Below are positions 46,729 through 55,640 of a stretch of 64,000 nt of DNA, one piece after another. This stretch comes from RHKX01 sp963743875 (GTDB lineage: Bacteria > Actinomycetota > Thermoleophilia > Solirubrobacterales > 70-9), in contig CAVURM010000002.1 of the NCBI GenBank assembly GCA_963743875.1, positions 124,001-188,000 on the forward strand, in the 5' to 3' direction. The position numbers and the translations under genes are program-made. The notes under the pieces were generated by a model. It saw only the letters and a program-made list of their open reading frames with translations. It did not search any database and was not told the origin of the DNA. How positions within the stretch are numbered: position 1 is the stretch's first letter; every line of letters begins with the position of its first letter.

Positions 46729-46744
46729 GCCGGGTGACGTCCTC

Positions 46745-47596
46745 ATGAGACTTTCCCGGCGCGCCGAGTTCCTGCTGCGAGCGGCGAGCGGCGCCACGCT
46801 TGCGTTCATCTACATCCCGCTGGTGGTGATCGTGATCTACGCGTTCAACTCGAGCAAGACCCTCCAGTGGCCGCCGCCGAGCCTGACGACCCAATGGTTC
46901 GGCGACGCGATCGACAACGTGGGCGCTCGCGAAGCGTTCCTGACCTCTCTGCAGGTAGGCCTGGTCGCGACCCTGTTCGCGCTGATCCTCGGCACGCTTG
47001 CCTCGCTCGCCGTGGCGCGCTTCAGCTTCTTCGGCCGCGAGACGATCTCGTTTCTGGTCCTCCTGCCCATCGCCCTTCCCGGCATCGTCACCGGCGTCGC
47101 CCTCAACACCAGCTTCACCCAGATCCTCGGCGTCGATCTCGGCCTGTTCACGATCGTCGTCGGCCACGCCACCTTCTGCATCGTCGTCGTCTACAACAAC
47201 GTCGTCGCCCGCCTGCGCCGCGTCTCAGGCTCATTCGAGGAGGCGTCAGCGGACCTCGGCGCGACCCCCTGGACCACCTTCCGCCGGGTGACGATGCCGA
47301 GCATGCAGACCGCCCTCGTCGCCGGCGGCCTGCTCGCCTTCGGCCTCTCCTTCGACGAGATCATCGTCACGACCTTCACCGCCGGGGCCGGCGAGCAGAC
47401 CCTGCCGCTCTGGATCTTCAGCAACTTCTCCCGTCCCAACCAGCTCCCGATCGTCAACGTCGTCGCGGTGATCGTGATCCTGATCTCGATCGTCCCCGTC
47501 TATCTGGCACACAAGCTGACCAGGGACGAGGGCGGCGCCGCTCCGACCGGAGGCCGCGCGCAAACGGTGACGGCAGAGGCAACCGCTGCGCCGTAG
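46745..47596 (+). CDS. potC: Spermidine/putrescine ABC transporter permease (PotC)
   Basis: A 283-residue membrane subunit partner of PotB. The first helix is FIYIPLVVIVIYAFNSSK, followed by TTQWFGDAIDN. The EAA loop is ASADLGATPWTTFRRVTMPSM, and GLSFDEIIVTTFTAGAGEQTLPLWIF matches PotC. It has six hydrophobic segments. The tail after the last helix is polar (about 25 residues). It ends the pot operon and is followed at once by structured repeat block E. Confidence 0.92.
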   Translation: MRLSRRAEFLLRAASGATLAFIYIPLVVIVIYAFNSSKTLQWPPPSLTTQWFGDAIDNVGAREAFLTSLQVGLVATLFALILGTLASLAVARFSFFGRETISFLVLLPIALPGIVTGVALNTSFTQILGVDLGLFTIVVGHATFCIVVVYNNVVARLRRVSGSFEEASADLGATPWTTFRRVTMPSMQTALVAGGLLAFGLSFDEIIVTTFTAGAGEQTLPLWIFSNFSRPNQLPIVNVVAVIVILISIVPVYLAHKLTRDEGGAAPTGGRAQTVTAEATAAP

Positions 47597-47940
47597 GTGG
47601 GGGTGGCTGGAGGTGGGCGTGGCCTGCCGAGGGGGGTTGGAGGTGGGCGTGGCCTGCCGAGGGGCTCGCCGGCCGGTGAGAGTCGGTTTGGCTGGGTAAG
47701 GGAGGATTTGGCAGGTCGGCCTCCGTTCACCCGCCTGCCGAGGGGCTTTGTTGGGACGTGGGTCGTTTTGAGCTCCCCTGGGGAGCTCAGGAAGACCCAC
47801 GTCCACCCTTTACCGGCACCTCGGGGGTTCGTCCTCGTGGAATCCCCATCCGCGGGTGGCGCGGGCGTGGGTCGACACCCGAGCGTCAGCGAGCGGTGCG
47901 ATCCACCCCGCGGCAGGACCCGCGGGCGACGACTTACGCC
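47597..47940. repeat. Composite structured repeat between convergent genes (repeat block E)
   Basis: The 351-base gap after potC holds two 27-base direct repeats (47608-47634 and 47638-47664), then about 120 bases homologous to 41314-41410, then a nested palindrome unique to this copy: GGACGTGGGTC (47754-47764) and GACCCACGTCC (47794-47804) around GAGCTCCCC-T-GGGGAGCTC (47770-47788). At 47850-47900 comes the 51-base block identical to 41521-41571. ACCCGCGG near the right end pairs with CCGCGGGT, as in repeat block C. No gene is seen. Confidence 0.82.
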
Positions 47941-47947
47941 GGGAACG

Positions 47948-48694
47948 TCACTCCTCAGCGACCGGCGCCGGCTTCTCCTCCTGCGTGTCGCCGATCATCG
48001 GCAGCACCCTCTTGGTCACGAGGATGAAGAAGATCAGGCCGGCGGCGGCGATCCAGATCGCCGGGTCGTTGATCGATAGTTCCTCGAGGCGGCTGCCCAG
48101 GTAGACGAAGAGAGCGGTCAGCGGTAGGTATCCGACGGCGGTCGTCCAGATGAAGGTGGTCAGAGGGACGCGCGCGGAGCCGGCGACGTAGCCGAAGAGG
48201 CTGAAGGGCACGATCGGGACCAGGCGCATCGCGAGCAGGAGGGTGACGCCGCCGCGTTCGATGGCGCTCTCGTAGCCCATGAAACGGTCGCGGCCGAAGA
48301 TCTTGATCAGGGCGGGGCGGGCGGCATGTCGGCCGATCTGGTGGCAGAGGATCCCGTTCAGAAGCCACCCGACCATGACCAGCGGGAGCCCGAACCAGAA
48401 TCCGTAGACGAAGCCGACGGCCGCGTCGAGGATCTCGGCCGGGTAGAGGACGACCGCGTGGGCGAGGGCCAGAGCGAGAACCAGCACCACGCCGCCGATG
48501 CCCTGCAGATCGCTGCGCAAAGCGGCTGTGTCCCCGCTCAGTGCGTTGCCGACCGCGTGCCGGAGGGGATGGATCAGGAGCACGAGCCCGACGATCAGGA
48601 CGACGGCGGTCAGCGACGCCAGGATCGGGATCACGCCGGTGTGATCCTCCACGATCCCGTGGCCGCCCTCCTCTCGTTCCGGCTCATCCTCCAT
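47948..48694 (-). CDS. TVP38/TMEM64-family (SNARE-associated) membrane protein
   Basis: A 248-residue polytopic membrane protein of the DedA-related TVP38/TMEM64 family (PF09335). The signature FVYGFWFGLPLVMVGWLLNGILCHQIGRHA and RLVPIVPFSLFGYVAGSARVPLTTFIWTTAVGYLPLT shows the conserved re-entrant region with Arg and Pro. Hydrophobic ends at about 25-45 and 215-235 flank the core. Relatives are linked to lipid scrambling and membrane homeostasis. The ATG at 48694 is used; the frame upstream overlaps the next gene and is a shadow. It converges with potC across repeat block E. Confidence 0.85.
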   Translation of the reverse strand: MEDEPEREEGGHGIVEDHTGVIPILASLTAVVLIVGLVLLIHPLRHAVGNALSGDTAALRSDLQGIGGVVLVLALALAHAVVLYPAEILDAAVGFVYGFWFGLPLVMVGWLLNGILCHQIGRHAARPALIKIFGRDRFMGYESAIERGGVTLLLAMRLVPIVPFSLFGYVAGSARVPLTTFIWTTAVGYLPLTALFVYLGSRLEELSINDPAIWIAAAGLIFFILVTKRVLPMIGDTQEEKPAPVAEE

Positions 48695-48714
48695 GGAACG
48701 AGTGTGGCAGCCGA

Positions 48715-49869
48715 CTACCGAAGCAGTTCGCGCACGTATCGCGGCGGCGGGATGCCGTCGGGCCCGCCGCGACTGTGACCGTGGCCGCCGGGACGGTTGG
48801 AGTCGGGTGCGCGGCTGACCCAGCGCCTGCGCTTCAGCTCGCGTCGCATCGCCTTCTTGCTGGCCGGGTAGTGCCTGATCTGGTACGGATTGCCCGGCCC
48901 GAAGCCCTGGTAATAGATCGCCATCTTCGCCCGGCCGTGCTTCTGGACCCAGCGGAACAGGTGGCGGGTGAACGCCGGGTTGTCGACGTCCCACGGGCCC
49001 CACTCGCCGATCACGAACGGCTTCCTCTTGTAGTGCTTGTAGAAGCCGTTGAGGCCCGCGAAGTTCGGGTACTTGCCGTAGATGTCGGCCCCGATCCAGT
49101 CGACGTACTTGCCGCCCGGCCAATAGGCCTGAGGGCCGTTGCCCTTCATGTTGGGCGAGCCGGCGGTCTGCGGCACCCAGAGGAACGAGACCTTGGGCTG
49201 GGGGAGGTGCTTGGGCGGCGGATCATTGCCCTTGCGGCCGGTCGTCAGCGGCGGCATCTTGTTCTTCTTCAGCTTGTGGTTGATCTTCTTCAGCCTGCCG
49301 CCCCTGATGATGATCACCGACCGCTTCCAGGCCTTGCGGAACTGGGCGGTCTTGTGGGAGCGCCCGCGGCTGGATCCGTCCTCGTTGAACGCCGCGTATG
49401 GGTTCCAGTGCCCGTTCATCTCCGGCAGGAGCCGGATGTAGGTCGGCCGGCCCCATTCGGCGAGCTTGCGGTTGACGGTCAGCAGGTAGCGGTCGCCCTT
49501 TCCCTTGCGGATACCGCGCGGGCTGATCACGCCGCCGCAGCCGTAGCAGTTGGTGGTGGAGAGGCTGAGCATCCCGCGGGTCTCGGTTCGCTTCCACCGC
49601 TTGATCGCCTCCTGGTTCCACGCATTCCAGGTCTCGAACGCCTGCATCACCGGGATGTGCTGGCCGGCGGCCTTTGCGAACTGGAAGTAGTTCGTCTTCG
49701 AGCCCCCGTCGGAGACCCCTGCGTACAGGTCGTCGCCGCGCGGCGGGAAGGCGCTGGCGCCCGCGAGCGCCGGGGCCGAGAGCGCGGGGGCCGCGAGCGC
49801 CGCGGCAGCTACGAGCAGCGCCACGATCGTGCGTGCGGTCCAGCTTCGTCTGCCTGCGGTTAGGTCCAC
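48715..49869 (-). CDS. Secreted GH26-like glycoside hydrolase
   Basis: A 384-residue exported protein. A signal peptide (SWTARTIVALLVAAAALAAPAL) precedes a TIM-barrel pattern: DLYAGVSDG, MQAFETWNAWNQEAI, RPTYIRLLPEMNGHWNPYAAF, YVDWIGADIYGKYP and KPFVIGEWGPWD. The Glu in RLLPEMNGHW and the Glu in VIGEWG fit the acid/base and nucleophile of GH26 (mannanase-like) enzymes. A Lys/Arg-rich insertion sits between (about 195-250). The polysaccharide target is not known. The GTG at 49869 has GGAGGA eight bases upstream; the longer frame to 50046 overlaps the divergent gene. Confidence 0.72.
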   Translation of the reverse strand: MDLTAGRRSWTARTIVALLVAAAALAAPALSAPALAGASAFPPRGDDLYAGVSDGGSKTNYFQFAKAAGQHIPVMQAFETWNAWNQEAIKRWKRTETRGMLSLSTTNCYGCGGVISPRGIRKGKGDRYLLTVNRKLAEWGRPTYIRLLPEMNGHWNPYAAFNEDGSSRGRSHKTAQFRKAWKRSVIIIRGGRLKKINHKLKKNKMPPLTTGRKGNDPPPKHLPQPKVSFLWVPQTAGSPNMKGNGPQAYWPGGKYVDWIGADIYGKYPNFAGLNGFYKHYKRKPFVIGEWGPWDVDNPAFTRHLFRWVQKHGRAKMAIYYQGFGPGNPYQIRHYPASKKAMRRELKRRRWVSRAPDSNRPGGHGHSRGGPDGIPPPRYVRELLR

Positions 49870-50020
49870 TGTCAGCTTCCTCCAACACCCCTGGCGGTCA
49901 ATCGAAGCGATCGTAGGGCGTCGACCACACCCATATTGCGAAATCGGTTGCAGGCCGACCCCGGGTAAAGTCGCTCCGGCAATCGGCGCCGGACCCGGCC
50001 CGATGTCTCGGGGAAACTGA

Positions 50021-52984
50021 ATGTCGCTCGTCGAAGATCTGATCACCGCGCCGGCCGGCAGGCTTGGCGCCGCCGCGCAGAACGCGCTCGAGGTCGCCCG
50101 TTTCGGCGGCCTCGAGACCGACGAGAAGTCGTCTCCCTACGACGTCGTCTCGACCCGCCCGGTCTATCGGCTGCGCCGCTACTTCCCGCATCCGAACGGA
50201 GCGCCCCCGCAGCGGCCGGCGCTGCTGCTGGTGCCGCCGATGATGCTGTCGGCCGATATCTACGATGTCGCCCCCTCGACCAGCGCGGTCGAGATCCTCA
50301 ATCGCAACGGGGTCGATCCGTGGGTGGTCGACTTCGGGGCGCCGGAGCGTGAGGAGGGAGGGCTCGAGCGCTCCCTTAACGATCACGTCATCGCGATCGA
50401 CGAGGCGATTGACCGCGTGCGTGCCGAGACGGGCCACGAGGAGATCCACATCGGCGGCTACTCCCAGGGCGGGATGTTCTGTTATCAGGTGGCCGCGTTC
50501 CGCCGCTCGAAGGGCATCGACTCGATCGTCGTCTTCGGCAGCCCGGTCGATACCCGCGGCACGCTCAGCTTCGGGCTTCCCGAGGATGCGGCCATCGGCG
50601 CGGCCGCGTTCCTCGCCGAGCACGTCTTCGCCACTTCGGGCGTCCCCGCCTGGATGAGCCGTACCGGCTTCCGGATGCTCGACCCGGCGAAATCACTGCG
50701 CCAACGCCTCGCCTTCGTCCGCCAGCTTCACGACCGCGAGTCCCTGCTTCCCAAGGAGCGACAGCGTCGCTTTCTCGAGGCCGACGGTTGGGTCGCGTGG
50801 CCCGGACCGGCGCTCGCCGACGTGATCCGTCAGTTCGGCGTTCACAACCGGCTCGTCTCCGGCGGCTTCGTGATCGAGGACCGCCTCGTCACGCTCGCCG
50901 ACATGACCTGCCCGATCCTCGCCTTCGTGGGCGAGAACGACGAGATCGCCCCCGCCAGATCGGTGCGCGCGGCACGCTGGGCCGCTCCTCGCTCCGACGT
51001 CTATGAGGTCAGCCTCCCCGCTGGCCACTTCGGACTCGTGGTCGGCTCGACCGCGGTGGAGACAACCTGGCCGACCGTCGCCTCCTGGGCGCGATGGCGG
51101 GCGGGGGACGGTGATCTGCCGGAGGGCGTCGAGCGGATCGAGGAGACCCCGGAGCGACTGGAGGGCGGGCTCAGCACACTTGACCGGATCGGGGCCGGCG
51201 CCCAGCTCGCCGTCGGCGCGGGGATCGGTACGGTCCAGGCGCTCGCCGGTGCCGCGCTCGGGGCCAGCCGAACCGTTCGTGAGATCGTCGGCGATACCAC
51301 GAGCCAGCTCGATCAGCTCAACCGGCTCGGTCGGGTCAACCCGCGGACCAGGATCTCCTTCGGCCTGCTGCTCGACGAACAGGCAGAGGAGGCTCCTGAC
51401 GACGTCGTCCTGCTGTTCGAGGATCGGGCCCACACCCATGCCGCGGTCAAGGATCGGGTCGACAACGTCGTTCGCGGGCTGCTCGAGATCGGCGTCCGCC
51501 AGGGCGAGCACGTCGGCGTGCTGATGCAGACCCGCCCCAGCGCCCTGACCCTAGTCGCGGCTCTCAATCGCGTCGGGGCGGTCGCGGTGCTGATGCGACC
51601 CGACGGCGACCCGTTCCGGGAGGCCGAGCTCGGCCGCGCCCGGCGGATCATTGCCGACCCGCAGAACGGCGAAGCCGCCGCCGCGGCGACGAACCTGCAG
51701 GTCTACGTTCTCGGCGGCGGCGGCAAGGCGCGGAAGCTCGCCAAGAATCTGATCGACATGGAGCGGATCGAGCCGGAGGAAGTCCACGTTCCGGCCTGGT
51801 ATGAGCCCAACCCGGGCCGGGCCGGCGACCTCGCGTTCATCCTCTTCACCGGGAGTGGCGAGCGCACGCTCGCCAACCGGATCACCAATGGCCGGTGGGC
51901 GTTGTCGGCCTTCGGAACGGCTTCCTCGGCGTCGCTCTCGCGAGGGGACACCGTCTACAGCGCCAGCCCCGTCTACCACCCTTCGGCCCTGCTGATGAGC
52001 GTTGGTGGTGCGATCGCCGGCGGTTCGCGCCTTGCCGTCGGCTCCCGCTTCGAGCCGTCGACGTTCTGGGACGAGGTCCGCCGCTACGGCGCGACGGTCG
52101 TCTCCTACACATGGGCGATGATGGAGGAGATCGCTGAGGCTCCTCCGAACCCGGGTGAGGAACATCACCCGGTCCGCCTGTTCATGGGTTCGGGGATGCC
52201 GCGGGGATTGTGGCGGCGGGTCAGCGAGCGGTTTGCCCCGGCGCGGGTCTTGGAGTTCTACGCCTCGACTGAGGGTGATGCGGTGCTCGTCAACGTCACC
52301 GGCGAGAAGGCGGGATGCAAGGGACAGTCCTTGCCGGGAAGCGCCGAGGTCCGGATCGCCGCCTACGACCCGGTCGATCGCCGCCTCATCCTCGGCGACG
52401 ACGGCTACGCCATCCCCTGCGCCCGCTTCGATCCGGGGATGCTGCTCGCCCGCGTCCGCCCCGATTCGATCGGGACCGGAGACGGGATTCTGCGAGGTGT
52501 GTTCGAGCCCGGCGATGCCTGGCTCGAAACCGGCGATCTCTTCCGGCGCGACGCCGACGACGACTACTGGCTCGTCGATCATGTCTCGGCTCTGATCAGA
52601 ACCGGGGCCGGCGTGGTCTTCTCCGGCCCGATCCAGGATTCCCTCGGCGACGTCGACGCGGTCGCCCTTGCGGTCGCCTACGGTGTCAAGCTGGAGGACG
52701 GCTCAGAGATCCCTTGCGCTGCGGTCACTCTGCGCGACGGCATGAAGCTGGAGCTGCCGGCGCTCGAGCTGGCGCTGTCCGATCTCGGAGATACCGGCAT
52801 CCCGTTGGTGATCCGCGTCGTGGACCGGATTCCGCTGACCACGTGGTACCGGCCGATCACCGGTCCGCTGAAGGCCGAGGGTCTGCCGGAACCCACGAAG
52901 CCCACGACCTCCTGGTACTGGGATCCCCGCAAGGGCGGGTACCGCCCGATGAGCAAGGCCGCTCACGGCCGCCTCTCGAGATAA
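50021..52984 (+). CDS. PhaC-like hydrolase fused to AMP-dependent acyl-CoA ligase-like domain
   Basis: A 987-residue two-domain protein. Residues about 1-360 resemble polyhydroxyalkanoate-synthase-type alpha/beta-hydrolases: PALLLVPPMMLSADIYDV, DPWVVDFGAPEREEGG, GGYSQGGMFCYQV near 147, GENDEIAP near 304 and AGHFGL near 335. The nucleophile position is Ser rather than the Cys of true PHA synthases, so it may be a hydrolase or acyltransferase. From about 430 an ANL adenylating domain follows, with FTGSGERTL (unusual P-loop) near 610, YASTEGD near 747, ETGDLF near 836 and a late GPLKAE. Such fusions occur in mycobacteria and relatives. The ATG at 50021 has no clear ribosome site. Substrate unknown. 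Confidence 0.82.
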   Translation: MSLVEDLITAPAGRLGAAAQNALEVARFGGLETDEKSSPYDVVSTRPVYRLRRYFPHPNGAPPQRPALLLVPPMMLSADIYDVAPSTSAVEILNRNGVDPWVVDFGAPEREEGGLERSLNDHVIAIDEAIDRVRAETGHEEIHIGGYSQGGMFCYQVAAFRRSKGIDSIVVFGSPVDTRGTLSFGLPEDAAIGAAAFLAEHVFATSGVPAWMSRTGFRMLDPAKSLRQRLAFVRQLHDRESLLPKERQRRFLEADGWVAWPGPALADVIRQFGVHNRLVSGGFVIEDRLVTLADMTCPILAFVGENDEIAPARSVRAARWAAPRSDVYEVSLPAGHFGLVVGSTAVETTWPTVASWARWRAGDGDLPEGVERIEETPERLEGGLSTLDRIGAGAQLAVGAGIGTVQALAGAALGASRTVREIVGDTTSQLDQLNRLGRVNPRTRISFGLLLDEQAEEAPDDVVLLFEDRAHTHAAVKDRVDNVVRGLLEIGVRQGEHVGVLMQTRPSALTLVAALNRVGAVAVLMRPDGDPFREAELGRARRIIADPQNGEAAAAATNLQVYVLGGGGKARKLAKNLIDMERIEPEEVHVPAWYEPNPGRAGDLAFILFTGSGERTLANRITNGRWALSAFGTASSASLSRGDTVYSASPVYHPSALLMSVGGAIAGGSRLAVGSRFEPSTFWDEVRRYGATVVSYTWAMMEEIAEAPPNPGEEHHPVRLFMGSGMPRGLWRRVSERFAPARVLEFYASTEGDAVLVNVTGEKAGCKGQSLPGSAEVRIAAYDPVDRRLILGDDGYAIPCARFDPGMLLARVRPDSIGTGDGILRGVFEPGDAWLETGDLFRRDADDDYWLVDHVSALIRTGAGVVFSGPIQDSLGDVDAVALAVAYGVKLEDGSEIPCAAVTLRDGMKLELPALELALSDLGDTGIPLVIRVVDRIPLTTWYRPITGPLKAEGLPEPTKPTTSWYWDPRKGGYRPMSKAAHGRLSR

Positions 52985-53011
52985 CCGCGCTTCTCAGCCT
53001 ATGCTCAGCGC

Positions 53012-53452
53012 GTGGCCTCTGCTTCCGTCTCGCACTGGATCGACGCCCCGCCCGACGTCGTCTTCGACATCTTCACCGATGCCAGGCGGTACCCGGACTA
53101 CACGCCGATCCGCAGGGTGGCGATGGAGCGTGAGGGTGAGGGTGAGGCCAACGGTGTAGGGGCGATTCGCGCCCTGTACCTCGCCGGTCCCCCGGTCCGC
53201 GAGCTGGTGACCGATCACGTCCGTCCGGGCCGGTTCGCCTTCGAGGTGCTCTCCGGCGGGGGCATCCGCTCCTACGAGGGCACCCTGACGTTCGAGGCGG
53301 CCGCCGGCGGGACGGACGTGACCTACGCGATCGAACTCGAGCCCCTCGTGCCGGGGACCGGGTTCGCGACGGCTGCGGCGTTCCGGGGGGCCGTGGAGAT
53401 TCTGATGCGACTCGCCGATCGCGAGGCTCGCCGGCGAATGGCCGGTGCCTAA
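53012..53452 (+). CDS. SRPBCC-family (polyketide cyclase/START-like) protein
   Basis: A 146-residue soluble protein with a lipid- or ligand-binding SRPBCC fold. SHWIDAPPDVVFDIFTDARRYPDYTP is the usual first strand and helix; then come RELVTDHVRPGRFAFEVL, YEGTLTFEAAAGGTDVTYAIELEPLVPG and a C-terminal helix (AAAFRGAVEILMRLADREARRRM). Role unknown. The GTG at 53012 starts 28 bases after the fusion gene stop. It begins a close-packed run with LMW-PTP, fructosamine kinase, GNAT and rlmN genes. Confidence 0.9.
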   Translation: MASASVSHWIDAPPDVVFDIFTDARRYPDYTPIRRVAMEREGEGEANGVGAIRALYLAGPPVRELVTDHVRPGRFAFEVLSGGGIRSYEGTLTFEAAAGGTDVTYAIELEPLVPGTGFATAAAFRGAVEILMRLADREARRRMAGA

Positions 53453-53461
53453 GCTCCCACC

Positions 53462-53950
53462 ATGCGCATCCTCTTCGTCTGCCTCGGCAACATCTGTCGC
53501 TCTCCCACCGCCGAGGGCGTGATGCGCCACAGGCTGCGGGACGCCGGGCTGGCTGAGGACGTCGACATCGAGAGCGCCGGCACCGGCGGCTGGCACGTCG
53601 GCCATCCGCCCGACGAGCGGGCGACTGCCGCCGCGGCGGCTCGAGGAATCGCCCTCGAGAGTCGGGCTCAGAGGTTCGAGCACAACCATTTCGACGATTT
53701 CGATCTGCTCATCGCGATGGACCGCCAGAACGTCGCGGACATGAGGTCACTGGCACCTCACGCAGCGGCCGAGGGAAAGCTGCATCTGCTCCGCGAGTTC
53801 GATCCGCTCGCGGTCGAGTCGGGCAGCCTCGAGGTGCCCGATCCCTACTACGGAGGGAAGGACGGATTCGAGAACGTGCTCGACATGGTCGAGCGCGCCT
53901 GCGACGGCCTGCTCGCCGAGGTCCGTACCCAGCTCGACGGGTCGCCGTGA
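53462..53950 (+). CDS. Low-molecular-weight protein-tyrosine phosphatase
   Basis: A 162-residue phosphatase. The P-loop is VCLGNICRSPTAEGV at residues 6-20, with the catalytic Cys in CLGNICRS, and the Asp general acid is in DPYYGGKDGF. ESAGTGGWHVGHPPDERA and DLLIAMDRQNVADM are the other family blocks. Acts on phosphotyrosine or arginine-phosphate proteins in the cytoplasm. Lies 10 bases after the SRPBCC gene and overlaps the fructosamine kinase gene by 4 nt (GTGA). In some bacteria this pairing occurs with fructosamine kinase, suggesting protein-repair work on phosphorylated sugars. Confidence 0.95.
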   Translation: MRILFVCLGNICRSPTAEGVMRHRLRDAGLAEDVDIESAGTGGWHVGHPPDERATAAAAARGIALESRAQRFEHNHFDDFDLLIAMDRQNVADMRSLAPHAAAEGKLHLLREFDPLAVESGSLEVPDPYYGGKDGFENVLDMVERACDGLLAEVRTQLDGSP

Positions 53951-54840
53951 GCGCTGAGCGCGCGGTCGATGCGGCCGGACGCGCCATTGGGCAACGCATC
54001 GTGCGCTCTCAGCGGGTCGGCGGCGGCGACATCAACGACGCGTGGCTGCTGGAGCTCGAGGACGGCTCCCGGGCGTTCCTGAAGAGCCGCGCCGACGCAC
54101 CGGCCGACGAGTACGGGTCCGAGGCGGCAGGCCTGGCCTGGCTGTCGGAGGCGGGCGGTCTGCCGGTCCCGGAGGTCCTCGCGATCGTCGACGAGCCGGG
54201 AGTTCTCGCCCTTGCCCTTCAATGGATCGAACCCGGAAGGCTCGGTCCCGCCGAGGGGGAGGAGGAGCTGGGCCGCGGACTTGCCGTCCTCCACCAGGCC
54301 GGCGCCCCGAGCTTCGACGCCCTGCCTCCGGGCTCCCCACGCAGGCAGCTGCGGTTCGGCGGCGTCGTCCTTCCCCTTGACGCGGTTGCGGAGGGTTCGA
54401 CATGGGCCGCTCACTACGCCACCCGGCTCGAGCTGCTCGCAGGCGTGGCTTTGGATCGGGGCCGGATCGACTCCGGGACGGCAGCCGCCGTCAGCCTTGT
54501 GGCCGATCGGGTCGACGCGCTGGCCGGCCCACCGGAGCCCCCGGCGCGGGTCCACGGCGACCTCTGGAGCGGCAACGTGCACGCCGGCGCCGATGGCCGA
54601 CCCTGGTTGATCGATCCGGCCGCCCACGGGGCACATCGGGAGCTCGACCTGGCCATGCTGCGCCTCTTCGGAACGATCAGCGAGACGACGCTCGCGGCCT
54701 ACGAGGACGTCGTCCCGCTCGCCGCCGGACACGAGGATCGGATCGCGCTCTGGCAACTGCAGCCTCTGCTCGTCCACGCGATCCTCTTCGGCGGCTCCTA
54801 TGGCGGCGCCGTCGGCCGAGCCGCCCGTCTTTACGCCTGA
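53947..54840 (+). CDS. Fructosamine/ketosamine-3-kinase family protein
   Basis: A 297-residue kinase that phosphorylates sugar-protein adducts so that they break down. GGGDINDAWLLEL and SRAFLKSR give the nucleotide lobe, LALQWIEPGRL the hinge, VHGDLWSGNV the catalytic Asp loop and IDPAAHGAHRELDLAML the metal-binding loop, all typical. GGSYGGAV closes the protein. The GTG start overlaps the LMW-PTP stop as GTGA, so the two are translationally coupled, and this supports a shared deglycation role (kinase plus phosphatase). Substrate specificity is inferred from family only. Confidence 0.93.
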   Translation: MSAERAVDAAGRAIGQRIVRSQRVGGGDINDAWLLELEDGSRAFLKSRADAPADEYGSEAAGLAWLSEAGGLPVPEVLAIVDEPGVLALALQWIEPGRLGPAEGEEELGRGLAVLHQAGAPSFDALPPGSPRRQLRFGGVVLPLDAVAEGSTWAAHYATRLELLAGVALDRGRIDSGTAAAVSLVADRVDALAGPPEPPARVHGDLWSGNVHAGADGRPWLIDPAAHGAHRELDLAMLRLFGTISETTLAAYEDVVPLAAGHEDRIALWQLQPLLVHAILFGGSYGGAVGRAARLYA

Positions 54841-54865
54841 CCGGGGGATCGATACTTTTCGGGGA

Positions 54866-55624
54866 GTGAAGGAGGAGCTGCGACGCCGCGCGATCGACAA
54901 TCTCGAGGTCGAGGTCGCCCTGTTCGGAAGCTGCTCGCCATCGAGCTCGATCATGTGCCGGCCCGGTGTTGTCGCCTCGGTCTCGCCCGGAACTCCGGAT
55001 CGGTCCCTGTTCAACTCCGTCACGGCGGCGGGGCCGGATGCGCTCGAGGGCGGGATCGACGACCTCGCGGTCGCCTACGCGAACGCCGGTGTGCGGGCCT
55101 GGACCGTCTGGGTTCCCGACTACGACCGCCGTAGCGCCGAGCTGCTGGCCGCCCGGGGCCACCGCCTCGACGCCTCGCCGCGGGCGATGGCTCTGGAGCT
55201 GGTCGATCTCAGGCCGGTGGCGCTGCCTGACGAAGTCGAGCTCGTCCCGGGCGAGATTTCGGAGATCGGCCGGATCAACGACGCGGCCTACGGAATCGAG
55301 GGCCCGGGCTGGGGTGGGGCATTCGAGGTCGAGCCGGGGATGGCGATGGAGTCGGCGATGGCGATCATCGACGGCGAGCCCGTCGCCTGTACGATCATCC
55401 TCGACCGTGAGGACGACGCCTGCGTGACCGCGGTCGCGACGCTGCCGGAGCACCGGGGCAGGGGTCTGGCGGGAGGGATCATCAGCGAGCTCCTCTCATC
55501 GGCCCGTCGGCGTGGCCTCCGGACCGGGAGCCTGCAGGCGAGCAAGGCCGGCGCGCCGGTCTATGAGCGGCTCGGCTTCACCGATGTCGGGTTCGTCGAG
55601 CTGTGGGAGTTGCGCGAGGCGTGA
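54866..55624 (+). CDS. GNAT-family N-acetyltransferase
   Basis: A 252-residue protein whose C-terminal half is a GNAT domain: MAIIDGEPVACTIIL, then VTAVATLPEHRGRGLAGGIISELLSSARRRGLRT (acetyl-CoA binding), and ASKAGAPVYERLGFTDVG. The N-terminal half (about 1-120) is a second, degenerate GNAT-like region: VAYANAGVRAWTVWVPDYDRRSAELLAARGHRLD. Such tandem proteins acetylate amines or protein termini. The GTG at 54866 lies 25 bases after the kinase stop; an ATG at 54800 is also in frame but overlaps the kinase. Confidence 0.88.
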   Translation: MKEELRRRAIDNLEVEVALFGSCSPSSSIMCRPGVVASVSPGTPDRSLFNSVTAAGPDALEGGIDDLAVAYANAGVRAWTVWVPDYDRRSAELLAARGHRLDASPRAMALELVDLRPVALPDEVELVPGEISEIGRINDAAYGIEGPGWGGAFEVEPGMAMESAMAIIDGEPVACTIILDREDDACVTAVATLPEHRGRGLAGGIISELLSSARRRGLRTGSLQASKAGAPVYERLGFTDVGFVELWELREA

Positions 55625-55640
55625 TGGCACACTCCACCAT

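Noticed and set aside
47608..47664. Two 27-base direct repeats considered as attachment sites or a CRISPR remnant
   Set aside because: Gap of only 3 bases, no integrase or cas gene; the same unit occurs in the related block near 41.3 kb.
47948..49123. 391-codon continuous frame joining the TVP38 gene to the region upstream
   Set aside because: The upstream part is antisense-frame shadow of the GH26-like gene; the TVP38 domain begins after the ATG at 48694.
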